Source: JAPORK01 sp026710285 (GTDB lineage: Bacteria; Pseudomonadota; Gammaproteobacteria; Pseudomonadales; Endozoicomonadaceae). Taken from it: a DNA stretch of 64,000 nucleotides. The translations under genes were made by a program, and so were the position numbers. Under the pieces are notes generated by a model. It ran no database searches, was not told the origin of the DNA, and saw nothing but the letters and a program-made list of their open reading frames with translations. This document shows, one piece after another, positions 34,471 through 44,578 of this stretch; the stretch's first letter is position 1, and each line of letters starts with the position of its first letter. The DNA lies in the NCBI GenBank assembly GCA_965201045.1, contig OZ241746.1:930001-994000 (forward strand). The letters are read 5' to 3'.

Positions 34471-35682
34471 GTGGCATACTCTGAATTTGCTGGTAAGAGC
34501 AACAAAAGTGCTGACAACGGTGAGCAAACAGAATCTACTAAACAAAGCACAATAAGTGAATTTAGACAAAAACCGGGTATCTTCTCTAATTGTAGTGGTG
34601 CCAACCAAAAAAATTATACCGATAAAATAACGGGTGAAGATCAGAAAAATATACATGAATCAGAATCCCCTGTTTCTCTTGATAGCGATATGAAGGTTAA
34701 GTCTTCTATAGCTATAAACGCTCCTTTTTTTAAGGCTCTGCAATTAAACAATTGTCCTTATAAGAAAGAAGGGATGTGTCTTCCTATAGCCAAATTGGGT
34801 ATTAAATATTGTTTAAGTGAAGGTGGACTTGCCTTTATAAAGGGATTAACGCACCTGAAGGAAGCTACGAGCGATAATAAAGAGATTATGTATGATGATA
34901 ATCAGGCGCTTGTCTTTTTGAATGAACTGGTGGTTTCAGGTTTATTTTATTACGATCTGTCTGTCAATGAAATAAAAGCATTGGGTATAGACGGAACACG
35001 AAAAGCAGATATGGATGCAATAAAAAAAGCATTGAAAGGCTCTATTATAGTAGATGCTGATTACCCTAAATGGAAAGGTAAAGGAAATAAAGTTGAAAGC
35101 AATGGGTTAAACATTAAAGAAAGAATTACTGCTCATTTTTCGTTTGATGAAATAAAAGACTTCCTTCAAAAGATCAAAGATGAAAATGGTAATAAACCGT
35201 GGTCTGTATTGGTTATGTATTCAAAGCATGCAGTCTCTATTGGATTTGATGGAACCAAATGGCTCGCATCTAATCACAATGATCACATCTATACTGATCA
35301 TTTATCTGACGCTGTGGATACAATAATGCATTATAAGCAGCTCAAAAATTCGCGTCTACAGGCTCGTTTAGAAATAGTAGAAAACGAAAATTCTGGCGTG
35401 GTTGTTAATAAACAGGCTAAAAAAGATATTGCCAAACTAAAGTGTATTGGTCCGAAAACTTTGTTTAATTGGTATCTGCTTTCAACTTACCGTTTTCTTG
35501 TGACAGTACGTATTTTTGGGAACAAAATAAGTAATATGCCCATTATGAAACCAGTAAATTCAATAATCTCGTTATTTGAGGCGTTTGTTCAAAAAACTAT
35601 TAAATTAATTATTAATATCTTCCGCCCTGATAAGAAGGAAAAAACGACTGACAGAGTTAATGATAATACTAATCTGCCATAA
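34471..35682 (+). CDS. Putative papain-like cysteine protease effector
   Basis: 403 residues. The core (about 85-310) has a candidate catalytic triad: Cys in KKEGMCLPIAKLGIKYCL near residue 105, His in VMYSKHAVSIGFDGTKW near 250, and Asn/Asp in LASNHNDHIYTDHL. The spacing and the HAVSIGFDG..W pattern recall YopT/AvrPphB-type (C58) and related papain-fold effectors; I cannot confirm the family. The N-terminus is Ser/Asn/Lys-rich and disordered, as in secreted effectors; the C-terminus is basic (PDKKEKTTDRV). The GTG start is weakly supported; upstream sequence suggests a decayed longer N-terminus. No chaperone or secretion gene adjoins it. Confidence 0.5.
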   Translation: MAYSEFAGKSNKSADNGEQTESTKQSTISEFRQKPGIFSNCSGANQKNYTDKITGEDQKNIHESESPVSLDSDMKVKSSIAINAPFFKALQLNNCPYKKEGMCLPIAKLGIKYCLSEGGLAFIKGLTHLKEATSDNKEIMYDDNQALVFLNELVVSGLFYYDLSVNEIKALGIDGTRKADMDAIKKALKGSIIVDADYPKWKGKGNKVESNGLNIKERITAHFSFDEIKDFLQKIKDENGNKPWSVLVMYSKHAVSIGFDGTKWLASNHNDHIYTDHLSDAVDTIMHYKQLKNSRLQARLEIVENENSGVVVNKQAKKDIAKLKCIGPKTLFNWYLLSTYRFLVTVRIFGNKISNMPIMKPVNSIISLFEAFVQKTIKLIINIFRPDKKEKTTDRVNDNTNLP

Positions 35683-35889
35683 AAAAGCACATTCATAACA
35701 CATAAAAAGGACATCCATAATAACATAAATAAATGGATAGACAAATAAAGAACATATGCGTGTTTTTTTGGTTCTGCGAAGCTTTAAAACTGCATAATAT
35801 CGCAGCACCTTGTTTAGTGCTGTTCTCGACGTTTTACTATCTAACTAAAGTACTGATAATTATAAGGCATCCTCAGCGCTTACCGGGCG

Positions 35890-37917
35890 TTACAGTGATG
35901 CCAGTTTTTCTGCTGTTTCAATAATAGAAGAGAGACAAGCAATACATTTCACTGATTGGGGTGTGTACGGTATTGTTTCTTTCATTGCGTTAAAGTCTGT
36001 CTTAATAAGTTCCAGCAAAGAATGATGGTTTTGTAAATTTCTATACTGGAGTGATGCAGCAGTATACTTTTGCTCTGTCTGTAATCGTAATATAATAACA
36101 GAAAAAAAATCATACAGACTATCGGTTATTGCAGCTGTTTTTTGGTTGGTCTTTAGTGTGTAAATATTAAGATGTAATTCACTGAGCAAATAGTTTATTC
36201 GGATCAGTAAAGGTAGCAGCTGATTATGCTTTTTTTTGTAGCCTATAATAAAATGACTCTGCTTGAACTGAAGTGCCTGCGCCTGGTTAATTTCTTGTCT
36301 GACTGTTTGATTAAGATCAGGAAAATAGTCTTTTTCATATTGTTGGCTGAACAAATGCAGCTGTTCTTTTATACCTTCACAAGCTAGTATAATCTTTTCA
36401 TTGATTAAAGCAGAAGGTGGTTTTGGATGCAGAAGAAAGTTGATAACTGAAACAATTAGTGCGCCACAGAATAATCCGATAAACCGCTCATATCCGTATT
36501 CAAAGTTAAGATGGGCATATCCTCCGCAGGATAGCATGATTATAAAAGTTACGCTTGCCTGAATGGCTGCATAATCATACTGTTTGTATATTAATCCCAA
36601 TCTAGCTATAAAAAAAATAACCACGATACATAGAACGAATAATAACACCATTGAATCTAATCTGAAACAGAGCTCCCCCACTACAAGAGCAATAGCACCA
36701 CCAAATATAATACCTGCTAGATACATGAGTATCCGATAAAAAAGTTCATTAACATTAGGTGTTAAGCTAACAAGAATAGAGGCAATAACTGCCTGTAATA
36801 AACCTGGGATGTATAGTTTCTCTAAAAGTAATACTGTTATGATAACAGACAGTGTTGTTTTAAGTGAAAATTTAACAGTATACAGTGTTAATGATGTGAA
36901 CAACAACGGTTCTTGATTTTGTTTTTCATCATCTATTTTGTTGTTCTCCAGATGCTGGATTTTTTTCATAGCAGATAAAATGGCAGTTAATTCATAAACT
37001 AATTTATAAATATGCATAAGGTTTGTTTTGTTTGATATTTGCTGTGTTCTCTGTTTAAATCGACTAATGAACATTTCTGTTTCTTGAAAATCAAAGTTTT
37101 TCTCACCTTTAATACACTCTATTGCTTTTGCTATTTGCTGTTTAATTACAACGAAATCTGTCGTTAGCCAGTTGTGGAAAACAGGAAATTTTTCTATTTG
37201 TTGATGGATAAGAAGAATACTGTTATTTATCCGTTTAATCTGACCATTAATAAAATTAAGTCGTTGTTTTTCACCATGACTGATATGCATTTTGAAATTT
37301 CTAAGAAAAGTTTCATGTTTTTCATAAACAGATATAGCGGATGAAGCTGCATTATTCTGTCTGAGTTGCAGCAGGAAATGGTTGAATAAAGTATTTTTAT
37401 AAGAAAGTAATATTTTTTTTATTTGTCCGTGGTAAAAAATAATATCAACAAAGTAAATAGTAGCTAAAGCAATCAGATTGCATATCGGAAGCTGCCAGGT
37501 TTTGACTACCATATCAGGAAGAATATAATTAAACGTCAAAACTACGTTCATGATTAGTAAAACCTGCACATAGGCATGGGTGTATTGTACATTACATCCT
37601 ACGATGTAGCAGCAGGAAAAAGAAAGTATACCGGAATAAATTAATCCCCAGGAAGGATAGTCTGGAAAAGATTGTACATATGCTATTGCTATAAGATAAC
37701 CAACACCAGAGCCAATCAGTCTTTCTGTCATCATATTGTTGCGACGAGACTGAAAAGGAAACATGAGTATATTGGCACACACTGAGCAAGGAGCAAAAAA
37801 GGCAAGATCTGTCGGCTGAGTCCAGCCTAATCCATAAGCAATTAATATGGATAGTAGTGATGCTATGGTAACCCTGAGCGCAATAATGGTAGTAATTTTT
37901 TTTTCTAATTGTAACAT
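35890..37917 (-). CDS. FUSC-family (YccS/aromatic acid exporter type) membrane protein
   Basis: About 675 residues in two halves, each with a bundle of transmembrane helices followed by a soluble helical region. Residues 1-170 hold about six segments (LRVTIASLLSILIAYGLGW, YPSWGLIYSGILSFSCCYIV); the second bundle is at about 330-500 (FSLKTTLSVIITVLLLEKLY, LLFVLCIVVIFFIARLGLI). This layout is that of FUSC proteins (fusaric acid resistance-like exporters and YccS). It probably exports aromatic acids or other small molecules from the cytoplasm, but the substrate is unknown. I prefer the ATG at 37917; a TTG lies nine codons earlier. There is no partner membrane-fusion gene. The 345-bp gap downstream of rlmB (37945-38289) contains nothing firm. 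Confidence 0.75.
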   Translation of the reverse strand: MLQLEKKITTIIALRVTIASLLSILIAYGLGWTQPTDLAFFAPCSVCANILMFPFQSRRNNMMTERLIGSGVGYLIAIAYVQSFPDYPSWGLIYSGILSFSCCYIVGCNVQYTHAYVQVLLIMNVVLTFNYILPDMVVKTWQLPICNLIALATIYFVDIIFYHGQIKKILLSYKNTLFNHFLLQLRQNNAASSAISVYEKHETFLRNFKMHISHGEKQRLNFINGQIKRINNSILLIHQQIEKFPVFHNWLTTDFVVIKQQIAKAIECIKGEKNFDFQETEMFISRFKQRTQQISNKTNLMHIYKLVYELTAILSAMKKIQHLENNKIDDEKQNQEPLLFTSLTLYTVKFSLKTTLSVIITVLLLEKLYIPGLLQAVIASILVSLTPNVNELFYRILMYLAGIIFGGAIALVVGELCFRLDSMVLLFVLCIVVIFFIARLGLIYKQYDYAAIQASVTFIIMLSCGGYAHLNFEYGYERFIGLFCGALIVSVINFLLHPKPPSALINEKIILACEGIKEQLHLFSQQYEKDYFPDLNQTVRQEINQAQALQFKQSHFIIGYKKKHNQLLPLLIRINYLLSELHLNIYTLKTNQKTAAITDSLYDFFSVIILRLQTEQKYTAASLQYRNLQNHHSLLELIKTDFNAMKETIPYTPQSVKCIACLSSIIETAEKLASL

Positions 37918-38289
37918 TACTGTATACCAAACTTTAAACTGCAATAGCTTGATTGTTTTGTAACTTATTCAACAACTCCGGGAAGAAGTAGTAGTAAATT
38001 TTTCTTTAGTATAGTAAGCATCAGAGACTAAATATTGAATATCTGAATTATTTAAACTTTAAACAATATTTCGGTCAGTTTTTCATAAGTTGCATCTCAT
38101 GAGAGAACAACTTATTAAGTTGAAAGCATTTTATTTTTTGTTTATGTGAAAAAGCTTTTTGAGTTCAAAATTTTATCTACTAGCTCCACGAGTCATTCTC
38201 TGTCTATTTTTTAGATCTGTATAGATTTTACTCATGAAAATTTTTAAGCCAAACTATCCGAAGCATGGATTACAAATAACCAGCTTTAT

Positions 38290-39039
38290 CTACTCAGAGG
38301 AGGATAATCGTTGTCTGACAGCTTCAAATAAACAGACTCCGGTTGCTACAGAAACATTAAGACTGCTCATGGTGTTATTCATGGGAATGCTGACAAGTGT
38401 ATCACAGTGCTCCTTTGTTAAGCGACGCAAGCCTTTTCCCTCAGCGCCCATAACAAATGCAATATTTCCAGTTAATGGCGTTTCGTAGAGGGTTTGTTTA
38501 GCAGCATCTGCTGTACCCGTTAACCAGATACCATATTCTTTTAATGCTTCCATGGTGCGCACTAAATTTGTAACGGTAATAAAAGGCAGATGTTCTGTTG
38601 CACCGCAGGCGACTTTTTTAGCTGTTGCGTTGAGTGGGGCAGATCTGTCTTTAGGAGCAATAACCGCATGAATGCCGGCTGCATCAGCAGAACGCAGACA
38701 GGCACCGAGATTATGCGGATCGGTAATACTGTCAAGCAGCAACAGAAAGAAAGGTGGTTTTAGCCGATCAAGCAAAGTATACAAATCTTTTTCATGATAA
38801 ACTTTTGTTGCCTGTATGATGGCAAGGATACCCTGATGCACACCACCTGCTTTTCTGTTCATATTTATGTGATCGGTAAAGTGCAGCACAACACCTTTTG
38901 ATTCAGCCATTTTAACTGAACGTCTGATCTGATTGTTATGAATACCTTTTTGAATCCAGATCTCTTTAATTTGTTCAGGATGATTTTCCAGCACAGCCTG
39001 CACCGGATGAATTCCGTAAACTAAATCAGCTTTTTCCAC
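38290..39039 (-). CDS. rlmB: 23S rRNA (guanosine-2'-O)-methyltransferase RlmB
   Basis: RlmB 2'-O-methylates G2251 of 23S rRNA in the peptidyl-transferase loop. The 249-residue SPOUT (TrmH) protein begins VYGIHPVQAVLENHPEQIKE, the RNA-binding N-terminal domain. The SAM-binding knot is formed by LLLDSITDPHNLGACLRSAD, VMGAEGKGLRRLTKEHCDTL and SIPMNNTMSSLNVSVATGV, the three TrmH motifs. Length is typical. It is divergent from murD, with 217 bp between. The usual rnr neighbour is absent. Confidence 0.93.
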   Translation of the reverse strand: MEKADLVYGIHPVQAVLENHPEQIKEIWIQKGIHNNQIRRSVKMAESKGVVLHFTDHINMNRKAGGVHQGILAIIQATKVYHEKDLYTLLDRLKPPFFLLLLDSITDPHNLGACLRSADAAGIHAVIAPKDRSAPLNATAKKVACGATEHLPFITVTNLVRTMEALKEYGIWLTGTADAAKQTLYETPLTGNIAFVMGAEGKGLRRLTKEHCDTLVSIPMNNTMSSLNVSVATGVCLFEAVRQRLSSSE

Positions 39040-39256
39040 AACGATAGTGTCCTTTAATTAATGCGTATGAAGGATTACATCATATGTTAATAAATTGTGT
39101 AAATCTACCCAATACTTTTATAACTATACCTGTTCAACTTTAAAACACCAGATCAGTCAGACCGGCTGGATTTTTACGCTCAATAACGTTACTCTTACTC
39201 TTGGTGAGGCGCCTGGACAGCGTTGATTATTTTGTCGAACCGGATAAATCCCTTCT

Positions 39257-40624
39257 ATGGAAATTGGTATGGTTGAGTTTTCAGTAAAATACGCAGTTGT
39301 TGGCCTTGGTCATACCGGTGTTTCCTGTGCTCACTATTTGATGCATAAAAATCAGTCTTTCTTTATCGTCGACAGTCGGCATAATCCACCTGGATTATCA
39401 GAAATAGCAACAACATACCCACATATCCTGATAACAACCGGCGCCATTGAAGTATCAGTACTGATAAAAGCACAATACCTGATTGTAAGTCCCGGTATTC
39501 CGTTAAGCACACCTGCAATACAGGAAGCCATAACGCATGGCGTAAAACTCATCAGCGATATTGATCTTTTTTTTCAGCATGTCCGGGCACCGGTAGTGGG
39601 TATTACAGGCACCAATGGAAAAAGTACGGTTACTACACTGGTAGGAGCCATGGCGCAACAGGCAGGCATTAACAGTGTAGTGGCAGGCAATATAGGCGTG
39701 CCGGTACTGGATGTGCTCAAAACATTCCAAAAAGATTTATACATTCTTGAATTATCCAGTTTTCAGCTGGAACGTGTTAGCCATTGTCCTCTTGATGTTG
39801 CTGCATTGCTTAACCTTTCTCCGGATCATCTTGATGCGCATGGCTCTTTCAGTGCTTATATTAAAGCAAAACAGCGTATTTTTGCCCAGTGCAAGTCGGC
39901 TGTTTACTGGCAGGACGATACGCTGACAAAACCGGTCGGATTACCCTTATCACAATGTGCTGCATTTACTTCACGACCACCACAACAAGAACAATTTGGG
40001 GTTATTAAAGACAGCCATGGCTATGGCGTTGCACAGGACAATCGGGTTTTACTTTATATGAATGAGATAAAACTAACCGGAAGACACAACCTTACCAACA
40101 TAGCGGCTGCATTAACCATTGGAAGTCTGTTGCAGCTGCCGCTGGATATTATGCTGGAGGCTGTTCGTTCTTTTTCGGGGCTGGCTCATCGCTGTCAGTG
40201 GGTAGATTGTATACGAGGAGTTGACTGGTTTAATGACTCCAAAGGAACCAATGAAGCTTCTAGTTGTAGCGCTATTGCAGGGCTGGCTTCACCCGGCAGC
40301 AAAAATTTAATTTTAATTGCCGGCGGAGCAGGTAAAGGAACTGACTTTCAGCAATTAGCTGACAATATTCAGCGTTACGTCAGAGCAGTGATTTTATTTG
40401 GACGCGATGCAGATAAAATTGCAAAAGCGATTGATAGCAGAGTACTTGTCTGTAATGCAGACAATTTACAGGAAGCAGTAGAGCAGGCCAGCGCAGTTGC
40501 GCAACCCGGAGAACGGGTATTGTTGTCACCAGCCTGCACAAGCTGGGATATGTTTGCTGATTACCAAGAGCGAGGCAATGCGTTTATTAAGCACGTTAAT
40601 CAGTTAAAATTAATGTATCAATAA
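39257..40624 (+). CDS. murD: UDP-N-acetylmuramoylalanine-D-glutamate ligase
   Basis: MurD adds D-glutamate to UDP-MurNAc-L-Ala in cytoplasmic peptidoglycan synthesis. 455 residues: N-terminal Rossmann-like VVGLGHTGVSCAHYL, the ATP P-loop VVGITGTNGKSTVTTLVGA, LELSSFQLERV, LNLSPDHLDAH, and the C-terminal VDWFNDSKGTNEASS plus GGAGKGTDFQQLA. It opens a block murD-ftsW-murG-murC-ddl in the standard dcw order; mraY and the upstream genes are not here. No internal frameshifts. Confidence 0.97.
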   Translation: MEIGMVEFSVKYAVVGLGHTGVSCAHYLMHKNQSFFIVDSRHNPPGLSEIATTYPHILITTGAIEVSVLIKAQYLIVSPGIPLSTPAIQEAITHGVKLISDIDLFFQHVRAPVVGITGTNGKSTVTTLVGAMAQQAGINSVVAGNIGVPVLDVLKTFQKDLYILELSSFQLERVSHCPLDVAALLNLSPDHLDAHGSFSAYIKAKQRIFAQCKSAVYWQDDTLTKPVGLPLSQCAAFTSRPPQQEQFGVIKDSHGYGVAQDNRVLLYMNEIKLTGRHNLTNIAAALTIGSLLQLPLDIMLEAVRSFSGLAHRCQWVDCIRGVDWFNDSKGTNEASSCSAIAGLASPGSKNLILIAGGAGKGTDFQQLADNIQRYVRAVILFGRDADKIAKAIDSRVLVCNADNLQEAVEQASAVAQPGERVLLSPACTSWDMFADYQERGNAFIKHVNQLKLMYQ

Positions 40625-40714
40625 AAGGATAAAGCAGGAATCCATTATGGGTATTCACCGCGTATTTTCTATAAGATTATACGTACTACCGATGCTTTTA
40701 CATGAGAGTATGCA

Positions 40715-41860
40715 ATGATGCGGGGATCAGGTAGTCGTCAACCACTCACAGACAGAACCTTAATTATTGTATTGATTGGTTTATTATTAACAGGGTTAGT
40801 GATGGTTACTTCCTCTTCTTTAAACCGGACCGCCACCCTCCACCATATGAGTTTTTATTTTACTTTGCGCCAGAGCATTTATATAATCGGTGGAATTATT
40901 ATGGTAATCATTGCCATAGTAATACCGCAAAAATATATTGAACAATGGAGTGTACATGCGCTGTTTATTGCGCTGGGGCTGCTCTTTTTGGTGCTACTAA
41001 TCGGCAAAGAGGTCAAAGGCAGCATTCGCTGGTTGCCATTGGGCGTTATCAATTTACAGCCTTCTGAAGTTGCAAAACTATTTTTAGTCATTTATATTGC
41101 TTCCTATCTGAAGCGCAGACAAGATGAAGTAAGAAAAAGCTGGTGGGGTTTTATAAAACCACTGATTATCCTTTTACTTGCAACAGGTTTGTTGCTGGCA
41201 GAACCAGATTTTGGTGCATCGGTTGTACTCATTGTTACAATCATGGGGATGATATTTCTTGCCGGTACCGGATTACGACACTACTGTGTTTTACTATTGG
41301 TGACGCTGCTGGGTATAACGTTAATTGCCGTCAGTGAGCCATACAGAATTCGTCGTTTAACCAGTTACATGAATCCCTGGGCTTACCAGTTTGGTAGTGG
41401 ATATCAGTTAACACAGGCGTTAATTGCCTTTGGTCGGGGTGGCTGGACAGGTGTTGGGCTGGGCGATAGTATTCAGAAACTTTTTTATCTGCCAGAAGCA
41501 CATACAGATTTTATCTTTTCTATTGTGGCTGAAGAGTTTGGGTTAACTGGCTGTATTGTTATTTTACTAATGCTGAATTATATTGCCTTTAAAGCATTGC
41601 GCATAGGACAGACAGCAGAAAGACGTACTGCTTACTTTTCTGCTTATCTAAGCTATGGTATAGGGCTTTTTCTGATGAGTCAGGCATGTATCAATATCGG
41701 GGTAAACACCGGACTCTTACCCACAAAAGGGTTGGCGCTGCCTTTTATTAGTTATGGAGGCAGCAATTTACTGGTCAGCTGCTTTTCAACCGGCTTATTA
41801 TTGCGTATTGATTATGAAAATCGTTGTTATTTTTTTAAACAATCCGCTTACAGGCAATAA
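40715..41860 (+). CDS. ftsW: Septum peptidoglycan polymerase FtsW
   Basis: A SEDS glycosyltransferase that polymerises lipid II at the division site with FtsI. 381 residues and about ten transmembrane helices. Family signatures are present: GSIRWLPLGVINLQPSEVAK, the conserved LLAEPDFGASVVL, GLGDSIQKLFYLPEAHTDF with its catalytic Asp region, and the C-terminal GLLPTKGLALPFISYGGSNL. It follows murD by 90 bp and is followed by murG after 11 bp, so it is part of the same transcription unit. Confidence 0.95.
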   Translation: MMRGSGSRQPLTDRTLIIVLIGLLLTGLVMVTSSSLNRTATLHHMSFYFTLRQSIYIIGGIIMVIIAIVIPQKYIEQWSVHALFIALGLLFLVLLIGKEVKGSIRWLPLGVINLQPSEVAKLFLVIYIASYLKRRQDEVRKSWWGFIKPLIILLLATGLLLAEPDFGASVVLIVTIMGMIFLAGTGLRHYCVLLLVTLLGITLIAVSEPYRIRRLTSYMNPWAYQFGSGYQLTQALIAFGRGGWTGVGLGDSIQKLFYLPEAHTDFIFSIVAEEFGLTGCIVILLMLNYIAFKALRIGQTAERRTAYFSAYLSYGIGLFLMSQACINIGVNTGLLPTKGLALPFISYGGSNLLVSCFSTGLLLRIDYENRCYFFKQSAYRQ

Positions 41861-41871
41861 ATATAGACGCT

Positions 41872-43086
41872 ATGGGAAGAGTTAAATTATCTGTTATGGA
41901 AACAGGCATATTGCAAAAAGTAAATCACTATTTAAATAATGGTTTTTACGCATCGGTATCCACGGATGACGAGTGTGATACTGCAAAAGAAGTTTTACCA
42001 GGGCATGCATCACAAACATCTGAGAAAGTGTTTTTATTGCTTGCAGGAGGAACCGGTGGACATATTTTCCCAGGACTTGCTGTGGCTGAAGCACTGCAAC
42101 AACGTGGGTTTACCATTCACTGGTTAGGTACAAAAGAAGGCATGGAAGCCACATTAGTGCCTGAGCATGGATTTCCTGTAAGCTTTTTATCCGTAAAAGG
42201 TGTGCGGGGTAAAGGTTTAAAAGCATTATTAATGGCACCGTGGCGAATATTAAAGTCAACTGTTCAGGCAATATCAGTTCTGCGCAAACTAAAACCTGTG
42301 GCTGTACTGGGTATGGGTGGATTCGTGGCAGGACCAGGTAGTCTGGCCGCCTACCTTTTGCGTATTCCCTTAATTATCCACGAACAAAATGCAGTACCAG
42401 GGATGACTAACCGGCTTGCTGCACCGATGGCAAAAAAAATATTAACAGGTTTTCCACACATATTATCTGGCTATAAAAAAACCTATTATACCGGGAATCC
42501 GGTACGACAGATGATCCAATCAGGTCCGCCCCTGTATCTGCATTCAGATCATGGCAGGTTGCGAATACTGGTATTGGGAGGAAGTCGCGGTGCACTGATT
42601 ATTAATCAAACCATGCCAAAGGCTTTGGCATTATTGGATAATCCACCTGAAGTAATCCATCAGTGTGGTTCAGACCATGAAACAGTCACAAAAAAACTTT
42701 ACCAGGACAGTGGTGTTATGGTAAAAGTAATACCATTTGTTAATGATATGGCTAAGGCTTACGAGTGGGCGGATATTGTTATTTGTCGTTCCGGTGCTCT
42801 GACTGTTTCAGAACTGGCTTGTGCGGGTAAACCGTCAGTACTGATTCCCTACCCATGGCACAAAGATCAGCAACAGTTACTCAATGCAAAACATCTTGCT
42901 GATAATGGTGCCGCTATTATTATTGAACAAAAAAATTTAGGGTCTAAAAAGCTCGCAGAAGTTATTAAACAGATATCAGAGGATAAATCTTTGCTAAGCT
43001 CTATGCATCAGGCGGCTATCCGCTGTGCTAAACCGGATGCAGCAACAACCATTGCAAATATTTGTGAGATGATTGCCGGAAAATAA
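41872..43086 (+). CDS. murG: MurG, lipid II synthase (UDP-GlcNAc transferase)
   Basis: Adds GlcNAc to lipid I on the inner face of the membrane. 404 residues; the core begins at about residue 52 with LLAGGTGGHIFPGLAVAEAL (G-loop 1), followed by GMGGFVAGPGSLAAYL, HEQNAVPGMTNR, LVLGGSRGALIIN and CRSGALTVSELACAGKPSVL (GT-B acceptor and donor sites). The 50-residue N-terminal extension is unusual; normal MurG starts next to the first glycine loop. No ATG with a good ribosome site lies closer, so the extension may be real. It overlaps or abuts murC. Confidence 0.95.
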   Translation: MGRVKLSVMETGILQKVNHYLNNGFYASVSTDDECDTAKEVLPGHASQTSEKVFLLLAGGTGGHIFPGLAVAEALQQRGFTIHWLGTKEGMEATLVPEHGFPVSFLSVKGVRGKGLKALLMAPWRILKSTVQAISVLRKLKPVAVLGMGGFVAGPGSLAAYLLRIPLIIHEQNAVPGMTNRLAAPMAKKILTGFPHILSGYKKTYYTGNPVRQMIQSGPPLYLHSDHGRLRILVLGGSRGALIINQTMPKALALLDNPPEVIHQCGSDHETVTKKLYQDSGVMVKVIPFVNDMAKAYEWADIVICRSGALTVSELACAGKPSVLIPYPWHKDQQQLLNAKHLADNGAAIIIEQKNLGSKKLAEVIKQISEDKSLLSSMHQAAIRCAKPDAATTIANICEMIAGK

Positions 43087-43090
43087 TTTT

Positions 43091-44578
43091 ATGCAAAAAT
43101 ACAGACTGAACCAACAGCTTCCGGTAAGAGAGCATCATATGCTAATTCCTGAAATGCGGCGTATTCGCCATATTCATTTTGTTGGTATTGGGGGGGCAGG
43201 CATGTGTGGACTGGCACAGGTGCTGCAAAACCAGGGATATCATGTTTCCGGATCTGACACAAATGTGTCGTATAATACGCAATTTTTAAAAAAACTGCAT
43301 ATCAATATCTTCAAAGGTCATCATGAAAAACATATACGTCATGCCGATGTAGTAGTCATCTCATCAGCCATAAAAGCTAACAACCCGGAAGTGCTCGCTG
43401 CAAATGCCTGTAGAATTCCGGTTATTTCCCGAGCAGAAATGTTGGCTGAACTAATGAGATATCGTCATGGTATTGCTATTTCCGGAACGCATGGAAAAAC
43501 CACAACCACAAGTATGATTGCCTCGGTACTTGCACATGCCGGTCTGGATCCTACTTTTATTATTGGCGGTCGTTTAAATGCTGCCGGCAGTAACGCACGG
43601 CTTGGAGAAAGCAGGATCCTGGTTGCAGAAGCAGATGAAAGCGACGCTTCTTTTGTTCATCTGCAACCCATGGTTTCAGTAGTTACAAATATTGAACCTG
43701 AGCATATGTCAACTTACAGTGGCGATGTCGAACATCTTTATAGTACTTTTATAAAATTCCTGCATAACCTGCCTTTTTACGGACTGGCAGTAGTTTGTAT
43801 TGACGATGCTGGCGTTCGTCATCTTTTGCCTAAAATTAAGCGGCATGTTATTACTTATGGACAAAGTGAAGAGGCTGATATTCAGGCGGTTAATCTTTGT
43901 TACTGTCAGGAAAAAACCACTTTTAACCTTATCGATAAAAAAGCAAAAACAACTTTTGACGTTAGAATAAATATCCCCGGTCGGCATAATGTTATGAATG
44001 CGCTGGCTGTTTATACTGTAGCCAAAGAAGAAGGTGTTGACCAAAATATTATTGTTGAAGGCTTACGTAAATTTCAGGGAGTCGATCGCCGTTTTCAGTG
44101 TTATGGTGAATATCCTGTTCACAATGGAAGTATTTTGTTTGTTGATGATTATGGACATCATCCAACGGAAATCAGAGTGACTATTGAGGCTATTCGCAGA
44201 GGATGGCCTGATAAACGATTAGTAATGGTGTTTCAGCCGCATCGTTATTCACGCACACGAGACCTGTATGAAGATTTTGTCGAAGTTCTGTCTGAAGCAG
44301 ACGTCTTGCTGCTGCTTGATGTTTATTCTTGCGGGGAAAAGCCGGTTAAGAGTGCAAACAGTAAGAGCTTAAGCGGCAGTATCAGGCAACGTGGAAAGTT
44401 GGATCCTGTTTTTGTATCAAAACCAGAGGATGTACAATCAATACTTAGCAATATATTGCAGAACAATGATTTTTTGCTTACCCAGGGCGCAGGCAGTATT
44501 GGGCAGTTAGCAAAAAATATGAGTAAAAACAAGCAGGGATTTATCAGGCAGGAGGCAAGAGCAGAATGTTTGATATAA
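43091..44578 (+). CDS. murC: UDP-N-acetylmuramate-L-alanine ligase
   Basis: MurC adds L-alanine to UDP-MurNAc, the first amino acid of the stem peptide. About 495 residues. IRHIHFVGIGGAGMCGLAQV is the N-terminal nucleotide-sugar motif, ISGTHGKTTTTSMIASVL the ATP loop, LVAEADESDASFVHL and VTNIEPEHMSTY the central motifs, and FVDDYGHHPTEIRVTIEAI with FQPHRYSRTRDLYEDF the C-terminal signatures. I prefer the ATG at 43091; a TTG at 43073 would overlap murG by 14 bases. The end overlaps ddl by 13 bases. Confidence 0.96.
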   Translation: MQKYRLNQQLPVREHHMLIPEMRRIRHIHFVGIGGAGMCGLAQVLQNQGYHVSGSDTNVSYNTQFLKKLHINIFKGHHEKHIRHADVVVISSAIKANNPEVLAANACRIPVISRAEMLAELMRYRHGIAISGTHGKTTTTSMIASVLAHAGLDPTFIIGGRLNAAGSNARLGESRILVAEADESDASFVHLQPMVSVVTNIEPEHMSTYSGDVEHLYSTFIKFLHNLPFYGLAVVCIDDAGVRHLLPKIKRHVITYGQSEEADIQAVNLCYCQEKTTFNLIDKKAKTTFDVRINIPGRHNVMNALAVYTVAKEEGVDQNIIVEGLRKFQGVDRRFQCYGEYPVHNGSILFVDDYGHHPTEIRVTIEAIRRGWPDKRLVMVFQPHRYSRTRDLYEDFVEVLSEADVLLLLDVYSCGEKPVKSANSKSLSGSIRQRGKLDPVFVSKPEDVQSILSNILQNNDFLLTQGAGSIGQLAKNMSKNKQGFIRQEARAECLI

